Assembly: GCA_016794025.1 (NCBI GenBank)
Contig: JAEUKX010000074.1
Coordinates: forward strand, 1 to 64,000
Length of the DNA: 64,000 bases
Direction of reading: 5' to 3'
Source: Rhodospirillales bacterium
GTDB taxonomy: Bacteria > Pseudomonadota > Alphaproteobacteria > CACIAM-22H2
The notes beneath the pieces are model-generated. The model had not been told where the DNA came from. It did no database searches and saw only the letters and a program-made list of their open reading frames with translations. A program made the position numbers and the translations under genes. Below are positions 46,292-55,808 of the stretch, one piece after another. Each line of letters opens with the position of its first letter. Within the stretch, counting starts at the first letter, position 1.

Positions 46292-47172
46292 GAGTCCGGC
46301 GGCGTCTCGGGCTTCGCGGAGGGTTCGCCGTCCGCCGGCGCTGGATCGGGCGCCGGGAAAAGTGCATCGGTCCTTCCGAGCTTGTAGTAATACGCGAGCC
46401 CGACATATTCGCGGATCGCCTCGGACAGGAAATTGAGGTTGTGTCCGAGACGGAATGCGCTGTCGAAAGGCTGGTTCGGGTCGGTCGCGAAGTCGATCGG
46501 ATAGGCAATCAGGTGCTGCCAGCCGGCCTTGCGGAACGTGCCGTAGGCGCGCGGCATGTGCCGGGCCGAAGTGATGAGGAGCCAGGTCTCCTCCGGCTCC
46601 GGCTTCACGAGTTCGCGCGAGAATTTCGCGTTCTCGTAGGTATTTCGCGACTGATCCTCGAAGATGATGCGCGTGGTGTCGAGGCCGATGCGCGCGAAAA
46701 TCCGGCGCACGACGTCGGCCTCTGTGTCCTTGCCGTCGATAAGCTCGATCGACCCGCCGGTGAACACGTGCTTGGCCGCCGGGTAGCGCCTGGCAAGCTC
46801 GATGAAGGCATCGAGGCGCGGGCTGCCGGCTGCGAGCAGCGAGGACGGCACGCCGCGCTTGCCGATCACGTAGTAATCGATGACTCCGCCGAGCACGAGG
46901 ATGCCGTCCACGCGCGCCGGCAGCGAGACAACCGGCGGGAAGCGGTCTTCGATCGGCCGCAGCAATGCCTGCCCGATGGGGAACATCGCGACCGCGACAG
47001 TAAGGGCCGCGGACAGGCACACCACCGACCGGCCTGCGCGCCACCAGCGCGTCCAGAGCAGCGCGCAGCCGGCGACCCAAAGCGACAGCAGCAGGCTTGC
47101 CGGCTCGGCGACGAGCCAGAAAAGCTTCGAAAGGGTCAGCTGGAAATCTGCGACTAGCGGCACGGCGGGCAC
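46288..47172 (-). CDS. YdcF family (DUF218) membrane protein
   Basis: A 294-residue protein with two N-terminal membrane helices (LFWLVAEPASLLLSLWVAG and SVVCLSAALTVAVAMFPIG) and a DUF218 domain (about 88-255). The domain carries GILVLGG, FTGGSIEL, EDQSRNTYENA and LLITSARHMPRA, as in E. coli YdcF/ElyC. ElyC members act in envelope biogenesis. The start is GTG 47172. The Pro/Ala/Glu-rich C-terminus is probably unstructured. Confidence 0.9.
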   Translation of the reverse strand: MPAVPLVADFQLTLSKLFWLVAEPASLLLSLWVAGCALLWTRWWRAGRSVVCLSAALTVAVAMFPIGQALLRPIEDRFPPVVSLPARVDGILVLGGVIDYYVIGKRGVPSSLLAAGSPRLDAFIELARRYPAAKHVFTGGSIELIDGKDTEADVVRRIFARIGLDTTRIIFEDQSRNTYENAKFSRELVKPEPEETWLLITSARHMPRAYGTFRKAGWQHLIAYPIDFATDPNQPFDSAFRLGHNLNFLSEAIREYVGLAYYYKLGRTDALFPAPDPAPADGEPSAKPETPPDS

Positions 47173-47214
47173 TCTAGGCGCCCCAAGCCGGTGCGCGCAA
47201 CCGATTGAAATGCC

Positions 47215-48246
<1,032 letters not shown>

Positions 48247-48347
48247 GCTGCCGGTCCGGGCATGCAAGGGGAGATTTCTTTCGCCATCGCGGGCGATCTT
48301 CGGCCGGCAATGTTAATGAATCGTCACCAACAGGGCGGTACCCCTGC

Positions 48348-48353
48348 TATAAC
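48348..48353 (+). promoter_or_regulatory. possible -10 box of tRNA-Ser
   Basis: TATAAC lies 24 bases before the tRNA, the same hexamer as in the pyrB promoter. The -35 region about 17 bases upstream (CACCAA) is poor, so this is tentative. Confidence 0.3.
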
Positions 48354-48377
48354 CCGGGCCGCGCGAAACGGCGGCAC

Positions 48378-48467
48378 GGACGGGTGGCCGAGTGGTTTAA
48401 GGCAGCGGTCTTGAAAACCGCCGCAGGTGCAAGCCTGCCGTGAGTTCGAATCTCACCCCGTCCGCCA
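48378..48467 (+). tRNA. serT: tRNA-Ser (anticodon UGA)
   Basis: A 90-base class II tRNA. The acceptor stem GGACGGG pairs with CCCGTCC, followed by discriminator G and an encoded CCA. The anticodon arm is GCGGT-CTTGAAA-ACCGC with anticodon TGA. A long variable arm (CCGCAGGTGCAAGCCTGCCG region) and the T arm GAGTTCGAATCTC are present. It stands alone between a histidine kinase and a racemase. Confidence 0.97.
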
Positions 48468-48509
48468 GCCGCCCGACAGGCGCAGGCATACCGGCAACGG
48501 AGAGCGGAC

Positions 48510-49277
48510 TTGGACGGGCGGCAATCGCGCATCGCACATGGCGGCAAGGCCATCTACGGGGCAAGGCTCGGCATCCTGATGCTCGACGCCCGGTTCCCGC
48601 GCATTCCCGGCGACATGGGCAATGCGCGCACATGGCCGTTCCCCGTCCTCTACCGCGTCGTGCGCGGCGCCGATCCCGACCGTGTCGTGCGCGGCGGCGC
48701 CAAGGGCCTGCTGTCCGCTTTCCTCGATGCGGGCCGCGAACTCGTCGAACTCGGCGCCGACGGGATCACGACCAACTGCGGCTTTCTTTCGCTCTACCAG
48801 CGCGAGCTTGCGGCCCATGTCGGCGTGCCCGTCGCCACGTCAAGCCTTATGCAGGCACGCGCGATCGCCGCGACTCTCCCGCCGGGGCGGACATGCGGCA
48901 TCCTCACGGTGGACGCGAAGAGCCTGACGCCAGCGCATCTTGCCGCTGCGGACGTGCCGCCCGGCACGCCCGTCTTCGGGACCGAAGGTGGCCGGGAATT
49001 CACGCGCGCAATCCTCGGGAACGAGCCTGTGCTGGATGTCGCGGCGGCCGAGCGCGATATCCTCGAGGCCGGTTCAGCACTTGTCGCCGCGCACCCGGAC
49101 GTCGGGGCCATCCTGCTCGAATGCACCAATATGGCGCCTTATTCCCGGGCGCTGCGCACACATCTTGGGCTGCCCGTTTTCGATATCGTCAGCTTCATGG
49201 CGTGGTTCCATGCCGCCCTTGATCCAAGCGATTTCGGGGCACCGGCTGCCGGATCGCATCCCTGGCGCGAGCGCTGA
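48510..49277 (+). CDS. aspartate/glutamate racemase family protein
   Basis: A 255-residue protein with the two catalytic cysteines expected of PLP-independent Asp/Glu racemases: TTNCGFLSLY and LLECTNMAPY. It also has GILMLDARFPRIPGDMGN at the N-terminus, common in a subgroup of unknown substrate. It is not MurI-like in length or context. The start is TTG 48510, preceded by GGAG. It lies directly after tRNA-Ser and is followed on the same strand by a degenerate GGDEF-EAL gene and a D-serine dehydratase-like gene. Confidence 0.83.
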   Translation: MDGRQSRIAHGGKAIYGARLGILMLDARFPRIPGDMGNARTWPFPVLYRVVRGADPDRVVRGGAKGLLSAFLDAGRELVELGADGITTNCGFLSLYQRELAAHVGVPVATSSLMQARAIAATLPPGRTCGILTVDAKSLTPAHLAAADVPPGTPVFGTEGGREFTRAILGNEPVLDVAAAERDILEAGSALVAAHPDVGAILLECTNMAPYSRALRTHLGLPVFDIVSFMAWFHAALDPSDFGAPAAGSHPWRER

Positions 49278-49316
49278 CGGCCGGATTTCACGTACCCGGT
49301 CCGTTCGCCCTTTCGC

Positions 49317-49337
49317 GGGCGGGCGTTGCGCCCGCCC
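49317..49337 (+). other. strong GC hairpin after the racemase gene
   Basis: A nine-base-pair stem GGGCGGGCG/CGCCCGCCC (49317-49325 and 49329-49337) closes a three-base TTG loop. A competing hairpin, CGCCC (49306-49310) with GGGCG (49317-49321), shares its left arm, so the two cannot form together. No T-run follows on either strand. It may be a T-poor terminator or an RNA switch; its role is open. Confidence 0.5.
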
Positions 49338-49419
49338 CCGAATCCCATGTAGTAGAAATTACCGTTACAAAACATGAGGCTCGCCGCTAGGATCGGGCAG
49401 GACGGGTCAGGAACGGTTA

Positions 49420-50682
49420 ATGGACACGACGCCGCAACGGACGGATGAGGAAACCCTCGTATCGGATCTCGACCGCATCAAGCGGACGGGAAACACCGTT
49501 CCGCGCATGGCGGTTGTCATCTCGATGCAGCGTCAGGCCTGGTTCACCCGCCGGCGCGAAAACTACAACGTCATCTTTCACGCGATCCGCGAGATGGTGC
49601 AGCGCGCCGAAGGCACGATCTACTCGCTCGCGAATTTCGACATCGTCTTCATCTTCCGCGTCGACAATCCCCAGCAGTTCGAAAGCATCGTCACCGAGCT
49701 CGACGATCTGCTCCGCCGGCATTCCGTCGCGACGGGCATGCCGGACGAGAACATCGAAGAGTCCTGCACCTGGTACAGCTTCGAGACCCAGTTCCCCGAC
49801 TTCTATGACTATGCCAAGGCGGCCCTCGAGGAACAGAAGACCCAGCAGGAAGCCCGTCTTCGCGCCATGCAGCGCGCGGGAGCGGCGGCCGGCCCCGCCT
49901 ACGGCCAGGCTTTCCAGGCGCTGACGCCGGCGGTTCTCGGCCAGCTCGAGGAAGCGTTCGCCAAGGCCGATGCCAAGACGCTGCTGAAGAACCAGCCGGT
50001 TGCCATCGCGCTGACGGCAAACCAGCTCCGCCCGATATTCCGCGAATATTTCTTCAGCGTGAACGACGTGCGTGCGCTGATCCAGCCGCGCGTGAACATG
50101 CGCGGTCAGCGCGGCCTGTTCCAGATGCTGACCCGGACGTTCGACAACCGCCTTCTGCGCGCTCTGTCGGAGGGGCTTCTCACCAAGACTGCCGGCAACA
50201 TCTCGATCAACCTCAACGTCGACACGATCCTTTCCGACCGGTTTCGGGAGTTCGACCAGCGGATCGGATCGTTCGTTGCCAAGGGAAACATCATCGTCGA
50301 GATCCCGCGGCACGACGTCTTTGCCGATTTCGAGGCCTACAACCGCGCGATCGACACGCTGCAGAAGGCCGGCTACCGGTCGCTGCTGGACGGGCTGACG
50401 CCGGATACGTTGACGTTCTTCCGTCGTTCCGAACTGCGCGCCGACCTCGTGAAGATGTTCTTCTTCAAGGACCACGCCGAGGACTGGCGCATGAAGGGGC
50501 TCGCCGCCATGCTTGCGGAGGCCGACATCAACCGCATCATCATGGGGCGTTGCGAGACGCCCATGGCCTTCGAACTCGGCCAGCAGGTCGGCATTCGCAT
50601 GTTCCAGGGTTGGCACGTGGATGCGCTGATGCGCGCGATGATGCCCGTTCCCCCAGGCCCGGCGGCGGCGCCGACCCGCTAG
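49420..50682 (+). CDS. degenerate GGDEF-EAL tandem protein
   Basis: A 420-residue cytoplasmic protein. The C-terminal half aligns by eye with an EAL domain: ISINLNVDTILSDRF, then VEIPRHDVFADFE (Glu294), LQKAGYRSLLDGL (where active enzymes have DDFG), CETPMAFELGQQVG and FQGWHVDALM. The second catalytic Asp is lost, so phosphodiesterase activity is unlikely. The N-terminal half (SLANFDIVFIFR at 69-80) resembles a GGDEF domain with its signature replaced by LANFD. It may bind cyclic di-GMP or only protein partners. Domain assignment is inference from spacing and motifs. Confidence 0.72.
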   Translation: MDTTPQRTDEETLVSDLDRIKRTGNTVPRMAVVISMQRQAWFTRRRENYNVIFHAIREMVQRAEGTIYSLANFDIVFIFRVDNPQQFESIVTELDDLLRRHSVATGMPDENIEESCTWYSFETQFPDFYDYAKAALEEQKTQQEARLRAMQRAGAAAGPAYGQAFQALTPAVLGQLEEAFAKADAKTLLKNQPVAIALTANQLRPIFREYFFSVNDVRALIQPRVNMRGQRGLFQMLTRTFDNRLLRALSEGLLTKTAGNISINLNVDTILSDRFREFDQRIGSFVAKGNIIVEIPRHDVFADFEAYNRAIDTLQKAGYRSLLDGLTPDTLTFFRRSELRADLVKMFFFKDHAEDWRMKGLAAMLAEADINRIIMGRCETPMAFELGQQVGIRMFQGWHVDALMRAMMPVPPGPAAAPTR

Positions 50683-50687
50683 CGCCG

Positions 50688-51830
50688 GTGCGTCTCGCCG
50701 ACCTGCCGACTCCTTCCCTCGTCCTCGACCGGGCCCGTCTGAAGCGCAATATCGCGCGCATGCACGAAAGCGCGAGGCGCCTTGGCGTCGGCCTGCGCCC
50801 GCACCTGAAAACGGCCAAGTGCGTCGAAGTCGCGCGTGAAGTGCATGGCGGCGGCACGGGGCCCATCACGGTCTCGACCCTCGCCGAGGCGCGCTTCTTC
50901 GCGCAGGCGGGCTTCGAGGACATCCTCTACGCCGTCGCGATCCCGCCCTCGAAGCTCGATCGTGCCGCGGGAATCCAGCGTGCGGCCCCCGGCCTCAAGA
51001 TCCTGACCGACGATGTCGATGGTGCACGCGCGATTGTCGAACGGGGCAAGTCGCTTGGCGTGCGTTTTTCCGCCCTGGTCGAGGTCGAGACCGGCGGCGG
51101 CCGCGCAGGTGTCGAACCTGAATCGCCAGAGTTCGCGGCTATCCTCGATATCCTCGGGCCCGCGGGCATGTTCGCCGGCGTAATGGCACATGCGGGCCAT
51201 TCCTATGCCTGCGATAGCATCGCGGCGATCGAAGAGGTTGCCGAAGCCGAACGCGCCGGCGTGGTCAAGGCGGCCGGCATCGCGTCGGCGCGCGGCCATT
51301 TTCCCGCGACGGTCAGCGTCGGATCGACTCCGACGGCGCTGTATGCGCGCCATCTGACGGGCGTCAACGAGATGCGGCCGGGGAATTTCGTGTTCTTCGA
51401 CCTGTTCCAGCACGGGCTTGGCATGTGCGCGGCCGACGACCTTGCGGTTGGCGTGCTCGCATCTGTCATCGGCCACAGCCGCACACGCAACCACATCCTT
51501 CTCGACGCGGGCGCTCTCGCGCTTTCGAAGGATACGGGCGCCAACCGCCGGATCGAGCAGGTCGGCTACGGTCTCGTCCGTGCTCCGGATGCCGCCCTGC
51601 CGCGCGAGGATCTTGCCGTTCTCGACGTGCATCAGGAGCACGGCATCCTTTCGGCCCGGCACGGGCTCGATGCCATGGAACCCCTGCCCTTCGGGGATTG
51701 GCCGGTCGGCCGGCGCATCTTCGTCCTGCCGAACCATGTGTGCATGACGGCGGCAATGTACGACCGCTACTACGTCGTCGACGGCAGCGATGAGATCATC
51801 GCCGTCTGGAACCGCGTCGGCGGCTGGTAG
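50688..51830 (+). CDS. D-serine dehydratase / D-threonine aldolase-like PLP enzyme
   Basis: A 380-residue fold-III PLP enzyme related to alanine racemase. The PLP lysine is Lys41 in LRPHLKTAKC. The C-terminal metal site is His350-x-Cys352 in LPNHVCMT. An HxC pair is found in Zn-dependent D-serine dehydratases, whereas D-threonine aldolases usually have HxD, so D-serine deamination is favoured. The start is GTG 50688, 5 bases after the preceding stop, so it is probably co-transcribed with the GGDEF-EAL gene. A racemase is two genes upstream. Confidence 0.85.
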   Translation: MRLADLPTPSLVLDRARLKRNIARMHESARRLGVGLRPHLKTAKCVEVAREVHGGGTGPITVSTLAEARFFAQAGFEDILYAVAIPPSKLDRAAGIQRAAPGLKILTDDVDGARAIVERGKSLGVRFSALVEVETGGGRAGVEPESPEFAAILDILGPAGMFAGVMAHAGHSYACDSIAAIEEVAEAERAGVVKAAGIASARGHFPATVSVGSTPTALYARHLTGVNEMRPGNFVFFDLFQHGLGMCAADDLAVGVLASVIGHSRTRNHILLDAGALALSKDTGANRRIEQVGYGLVRAPDAALPREDLAVLDVHQEHGILSARHGLDAMEPLPFGDWPVGRRIFVLPNHVCMTAAMYDRYYVVDGSDEIIAVWNRVGGW

Positions 51831-53165
51831 TCAGAACGGGTATTTCGGATTGGCGATCTTCGTGCGCGCGCGCGCGTGCTCGCGCAGGGCGCCGTGGAAA
51901 GCGGCGTTCGCGTCGTAGCGTCCGGCCCGGATATCGCCGACGAGACTGCGGTCGGAATGGCCGGCCACGCGCTGCGGCAATCCCCGCGTGGCGATGCCGA
52001 GCGCACTTGCGACCATCAGGCCGTCGAGACGCCGGTCATCCGGCAGCTGGCCAAGCAGCTCGCGCGAAAAGACCTGCACCGCAAGTGCCGCAAGCGTGCC
52101 TGCATCGGGCAGATCGTCGGGCAGTTCCGCCGGAACGGGGCCCGGTGCCGAGTCCGCGTCGATCAGGGCAAGCATCTCGTATTCGAGCTCGGCGATGCGT
52201 CGACCGGTCAGGGCAAGATCGAGCGACTGCTCGCCGCCGCCTACGAAACGCTCCCCCTGCTGGAGCGCGATCACCGCCCAGCGCGCATGCGCCATGATCT
52301 CCCAGTAGTGGATGCGCGCCGCGTCGGGCGTGCGGCCAGACGTTCCGGAATAGCCCGCGTAGAAGTCGGCGCGTTCGCCCACGCCGCCCGCTTCGCGCGC
52401 GATCTGGCCGAAACGCCAGCATTTCGCGCAGAACCAGCCGATATCCTCGTCCGGATCGCTCCAGCCGGCGAATTCCCAGTCGAGGATGCCGGTCAGACCG
52501 TCGGCGTCGGCCATGTAGTTGCCGGTCCGATAGTCCCGATGGCAGAGAGCGAGCGCCGCCGCAGGGGGCGCGTTGCGCTCGAGCCATCGCAGCCCGAGTT
52601 CCAGTGCCGGGCGGGGTTGCCGGTAGCCGTCCAGCCAGGCGCGATAGTCCGATATGGCGGCGAGCGCCGGTGCCAGCGTCGGCATCGGCAGGAACGCGAG
52701 GTCCGCGCGTGGCGGCGCGACCGTATGGAGCTTCGCAAGCTCGGCTCCCAGCGTGCGCGCCAGCTTTGCGCGGTCGCCGTTCCATTTCGCGTCGCTGGCG
52801 AGCACATGGCCCAGCGCCGTACCGTCGACACGGCCCATCACGTAGAACGGCTTGCCCAGCACGCGCGCATCGGCGCACAGGCCCACGGGCTCCGGAACGC
52901 GTACGCCCGCACCATGTGCCGCAGCGAGGATCGCGAACTCCTCCGCCCGGCCGTGGCTCACCGCCACGCCGGTCGGCGCATCCGTGCGCAGAACGGCCTT
53001 GAGCAGGCCCGCTTTGGGCCCGCCGCGCACCTTGGCATCGAATGCCCAGTTCTCCTGGATGGCGCCGCCGGAGAGCTTGCGCCAGGCGACGACCTGGACC
53101 TGTTCGGCTTTCAGCGCGCCAATGAGCCAGCCCGCCAGGGCCGGCGGCGGCGACTGCGGGCTCAA
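51831..53165 (-). CDS. APH-fold phosphotransferase with C-terminal DUF6285, LvaA-like
   Basis: A 444-residue kinase. The APH fold (about 20-310) has an intact catalytic loop CHRDYRTGN (Asp base, metal Asn) and metal ligand Asp in ILDWEFAGWSDPDEDIGW. A C-terminal DUF6285-like helical domain (about 340-425) follows. Kinases of this group in acyl-CoA operons (LvaA; the ACAD10/11 kinase domains) phosphorylate the 4-hydroxyl of 4-hydroxyacyl-CoA. The start TTG 53165 overlaps the acyl-CoA dehydrogenase stop by TTGA; GTG 53171 is an alternative. It is the last gene of the operon. Confidence 0.85.
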   Translation of the reverse strand: MSPQSPPPALAGWLIGALKAEQVQVVAWRKLSGGAIQENWAFDAKVRGGPKAGLLKAVLRTDAPTGVAVSHGRAEEFAILAAAHGAGVRVPEPVGLCADARVLGKPFYVMGRVDGTALGHVLASDAKWNGDRAKLARTLGAELAKLHTVAPPRADLAFLPMPTLAPALAAISDYRAWLDGYRQPRPALELGLRWLERNAPPAAALALCHRDYRTGNYMADADGLTGILDWEFAGWSDPDEDIGWFCAKCWRFGQIAREAGGVGERADFYAGYSGTSGRTPDAARIHYWEIMAHARWAVIALQQGERFVGGGEQSLDLALTGRRIAELEYEMLALIDADSAPGPVPAELPDDLPDAGTLAALAVQVFSRELLGQLPDDRRLDGLMVASALGIATRGLPQRVAGHSDRSLVGDIRAGRYDANAAFHGALREHARARTKIANPKYPF

Positions 53166-54358
53166 CCCCACTTCCAGAACTCCGTGCGTTCCTTTGCCAG
53201 AAACTTCGCCAGCACCATCTTGTGCACTTCCGAGGCGCCATCCACGAGGCGGGCCTGCCGCGCATACCGGTACATCCACTCGAGCGGCTCGTCCTTCGAA
53301 TAGCCGCGCGCGCCGAGAAGCTGGATGGCCGTGTCGACCGCCTTGTGAAGCACGTCGGCGACGGCGACCTTCGCCATCGAGACTTCCTTGCGCGCGAAGT
53401 CGCCCTGGTCGAGCTTCCATGCCGCGCGCATCGTGAGCAGGCGGCCGATCTCGATCTGCATGGCGGACTCGCCAAGGAGCCACTGCACGCCCTCGTGGTC
53501 GATCAGCCGGTGTCCGAAGCTCTTGCGCGCCTCGACATAGGGCAGCGCTATTTCCGTCGCGCGCTTCGCCATGCCGAGCCAGCGCATGCAGTGCGTGAGT
53601 CGCGCAGGGCCAAGCCGGATCTGCGTGAGCTTCAGTCCGTCGCCGACCTCCATCAGGCGGTCGGAATCGGCGATCTCGAGCCCGTCGAATTCGATCTCGC
53701 AGTGCCCGCCATGCTCTTCCGGTCCCATGATCGGGATCCGCCGGACGATCCGCCAGCCGGGCTGGTCGGCATGGAACATGAAGGCGCTGAGGCCCTTGCG
53801 TGCATCGTCGGACGTGCGCGCGATCAGGATGAAGTGCTTGGCCTCGCCCGCTCCCGTGATGAACCATTTGCGGCCCTTGACGATCCATTTGCCGCGCTTC
53901 TTCGTCGCGGATGTCAGCATCATCGTGGGGTCGGAACCGGAGCCCGGATGCGGCTCCGTCATCGCGAAGGCGGAGCGCACCTTGCCGTCGATGATGGGCT
54001 GGAGCCACTTCTTCTTCTGAGCGGCAGTGGCGACTTTCGACAGCACCATCATGTTGCCGTCGTCGGGGGCGGCACTGTTGAAGACGACCGGTCCGAACAG
54101 CGCGCGGCCCATCTCCTCGTAGCAGGCGGCCATGCCGACATGGTCGAGGCCGCCGCCGCCCAGTGACCTGGGCATCTGCAGCGACCACAGCTTCGCCTTC
54201 TTCGCCTTGGCACGCAGCGCGGCCAGCACGTCGAGGCGGACATTCTCCCCGTCGCCCCAGTTCACGTCGTGCGCTTCCAGCGGTATCAGTTCGCGCTCGA
54301 CGAACGCGCGCACGGCCTGGCGCGTGCGCTCCGTGGCCGGCGAGAGGGAAAAATCCAT
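53162..54358 (-). CDS. acyl-CoA dehydrogenase, ACAD10/11 / LvaC-like
   Basis: A 398-residue acyl-CoA dehydrogenase fold with flavin-binding AMTEPHPGSGSDP and WFITGAGEAKH. Where MCAD has the catalytic Glu-Gly-Thr, it reads VDGASEVHK. The D-G-x-x-E-V-H pattern is typical of ACAD10/ACAD11 and LvaC rather than ordinary fatty-acid enzymes. Those proteins act on 4-phosphoryl-acyl-CoA, removing phosphate to give a normal beta-oxidation intermediate. Its coupling to a kinase gene by a four-base overlap strengthens this reading. ATG 54358 follows GAGGAAG. Confidence 0.9.
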   Translation of the reverse strand: MDFSLSPATERTRQAVRAFVERELIPLEAHDVNWGDGENVRLDVLAALRAKAKKAKLWSLQMPRSLGGGGLDHVGMAACYEEMGRALFGPVVFNSAAPDDGNMMVLSKVATAAQKKKWLQPIIDGKVRSAFAMTEPHPGSGSDPTMMLTSATKKRGKWIVKGRKWFITGAGEAKHFILIARTSDDARKGLSAFMFHADQPGWRIVRRIPIMGPEEHGGHCEIEFDGLEIADSDRLMEVGDGLKLTQIRLGPARLTHCMRWLGMAKRATEIALPYVEARKSFGHRLIDHEGVQWLLGESAMQIEIGRLLTMRAAWKLDQGDFARKEVSMAKVAVADVLHKAVDTAIQLLGARGYSKDEPLEWMYRYARQARLVDGASEVHKMVLAKFLAKERTEFWKWG

Positions 54359-54368
54359 CGTCACTTCC

Positions 54369-55013
54369 TCAGGGCTTGAAGTACGGGGCGTTGACCAGGA
54401 GCTGGTTTTCCATCCGCGCGAGGCAGGGCGTCGCCGCCTTCAGGTACTCGCCCCAGGCCGGGTCGGCGTTCAGCGCCGCACGGCGCTGCGCGCGGTCGGC
54501 GGCATCCTTGTAGCCCCACAGATGCAGGACCTGATTGAGGCCGCCGATGTCCGCGACGTACCAGCCCAGACAGTTTCCGAGATGCTTGAGCTGAACCTGC
54601 CAGCCGAGCTGGTGGTAGATCTTCACGAAGTCGCCCGTCTTCCCGTGGAACGCGGTGTAAAGGCGGAAGTCGACAAGGCCGTATCCGCCCGACGGCTGAC
54701 CGGGCGCCGGCCAGAACGGCGCGGGCTTGAAGATCTGGTTTGCCTGGGAAGCGAAGCGCCCCGCGCTCTTGGCGACCCAGGCCTGCCATGCGGAATCGGC
54801 CTGCAGCGCGTCGCGTCGCGCCTGCCGGTCGGCGATGTCCTTGTAGCCCCATAGATGAGTGACCGTATTTACGACGCCGACATCCGTGACGTAGTAGCCC
54901 AGCGGATTGCCGAGATGGCGCTTCTGCACCTCGAAGGCGTCGACGGGATACTCGGCAAGATAGCCCGGCAGCTTGCCGGGAAAGGCGGTGTAGGTGCGGA
55001 CGTCGACGATCAT
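54369..55013 (-). CDS. duplicated NIPSNAP domain protein
   Basis: A 214-residue protein of two NIPSNAP (ferredoxin-like alpha-beta) domains. Repeat 1 (about 1-85) has VDVRTYTAFPGK, KRHLGNPLGYYVTDVG and HLWGYKDIADRQARR; repeat 2 (about 110-200) has VDFRLYTAFHGK, LKHLGNCLGWYVADIG and HLWGYKDAADRAQRR. The duplication is plain. NIPSNAP family functions are poorly known; some bacterial members bind or isomerise small acids. It sits between the dehydrogenase and reductase genes, so a role in the same pathway is likely. It is not found in the lva operon. Confidence 0.9.
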   Translation of the reverse strand: MIVDVRTYTAFPGKLPGYLAEYPVDAFEVQKRHLGNPLGYYVTDVGVVNTVTHLWGYKDIADRQARRDALQADSAWQAWVAKSAGRFASQANQIFKPAPFWPAPGQPSGGYGLVDFRLYTAFHGKTGDFVKIYHQLGWQVQLKHLGNCLGWYVADIGGLNQVLHLWGYKDAADRAQRRAALNADPAWGEYLKAATPCLARMENQLLVNAPYFKP

Positions 55014-55040
55014 CGGTGAAGGCTCCCGTGGCGAGGAAGG

Positions 55041-55808
55041 TCAGAGGAAGGCAAGTGTATGGCCGCCGTCGACGACCAATGTCGTGCCGGTCATGTAACG
55101 GCCCGCATCCGAGGCGAGCAGAAGCAGCGCACCGTCGAGATCGCCCGGCTGGCCGAAACGGCCGAGAGCGACGCGCTCGACCATCTTCTGGCCGGACGGC
55201 GTGGCGAGGTAGGCGCGATTCAGGTCGGTTTCGATGTAACCCGGCGCGATCGCGTTGACGCGGATGGCGTGCCGGGCATGGGCAAGCGCCAGCGTCTGCG
55301 TGAGGCTGAGGATGGCTGCCTTGGCCGCGGCGTACGCGGGCACGCGCGCACTGGCGCGCAGACCCAGGATCGACGCGATGTTGACGATCGAGCCGCCCTT
55401 CCCGTGCGCGACCATGGCCGCCGCCGCCGCGCGCGCCACGCGGTTGGCGCCGTCGAGGTTTGTGGCCATCGTCTCGTCCCATGCCGGATCGGCCGGGTCG
55501 GCAATGTTCTCCTTCAGCGCGATGCCTGCGTTGTTGATGCAGATCGCGAGCGTGCCAAGTTCCGTCTCGGCCTCCGCGATCGCACGGACCACGCTTGCAG
55601 CGTCGGTCACGTCCATGACGACGGGCAGCGCACGGCCGTCGAATGCGGCGATTTCCTTTGCCAGTTCCTCGAGACGGTCGACCCGGCGGGCCGCCAGCGC
55701 CACGCGCGCCCCGGCCCTTGCAAGCGTCAGCGCCATGTGGCGGCCAAGACCCGACGATGCCCCGGTGACGAGGGCCGTGCGTCCGGTGATATCGAAGGGT
55801 CCGTTCAA
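55041..55808 (-). CDS. short-chain dehydrogenase/reductase
   Basis: A 255-residue classical SDR. The cofactor loop TGASSGLGR, NNAG, catalytic Ser in NIASILG, and Tyr-Lys in YAAAKAA are present. ALAARRVDRL after the second strand carries arginines that suggest NADPH use (inference). In the Lva pathway the SDR (LvaD) reduces levulinyl-CoA to 4-hydroxyvaleryl-CoA. The start TTG 55808 overlaps the acyl-CoA synthetase stop by TTGA. Confidence 0.9.
   Translation of the reverse strand: MNGPFDITGRTALVTGASSGLGRHMALTLARAGARVALAARRVDRLEELAKEIAAFDGRALPVVMDVTDAASVVRAIAEAETELGTLAICINNAGIALKENIADPADPAWDETMATNLDGANRVARAAAAAMVAHGKGGSIVNIASILGLRASARVPAYAAAKAAILSLTQTLALAHARHAIRVNAIAPGYIETDLNRAYLATPSGQKMVERVALGRFGQPGDLDGALLLLASDAGRYMTGTTLVVDGGHTLAFL

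Noticed and set aside
48378-48467. tRNA-Ser as an integration site of a genomic island
   Set aside because: I found no integrase and no repeat of the tRNA 3' end downstream; flanking genes look chromosomal.
49388-49393. TAGGAT with TTACAA as the promoter of the GGDEF-EAL gene
   Set aside because: Spacing is 17 bases but both boxes are poor matches, so I did not list it.
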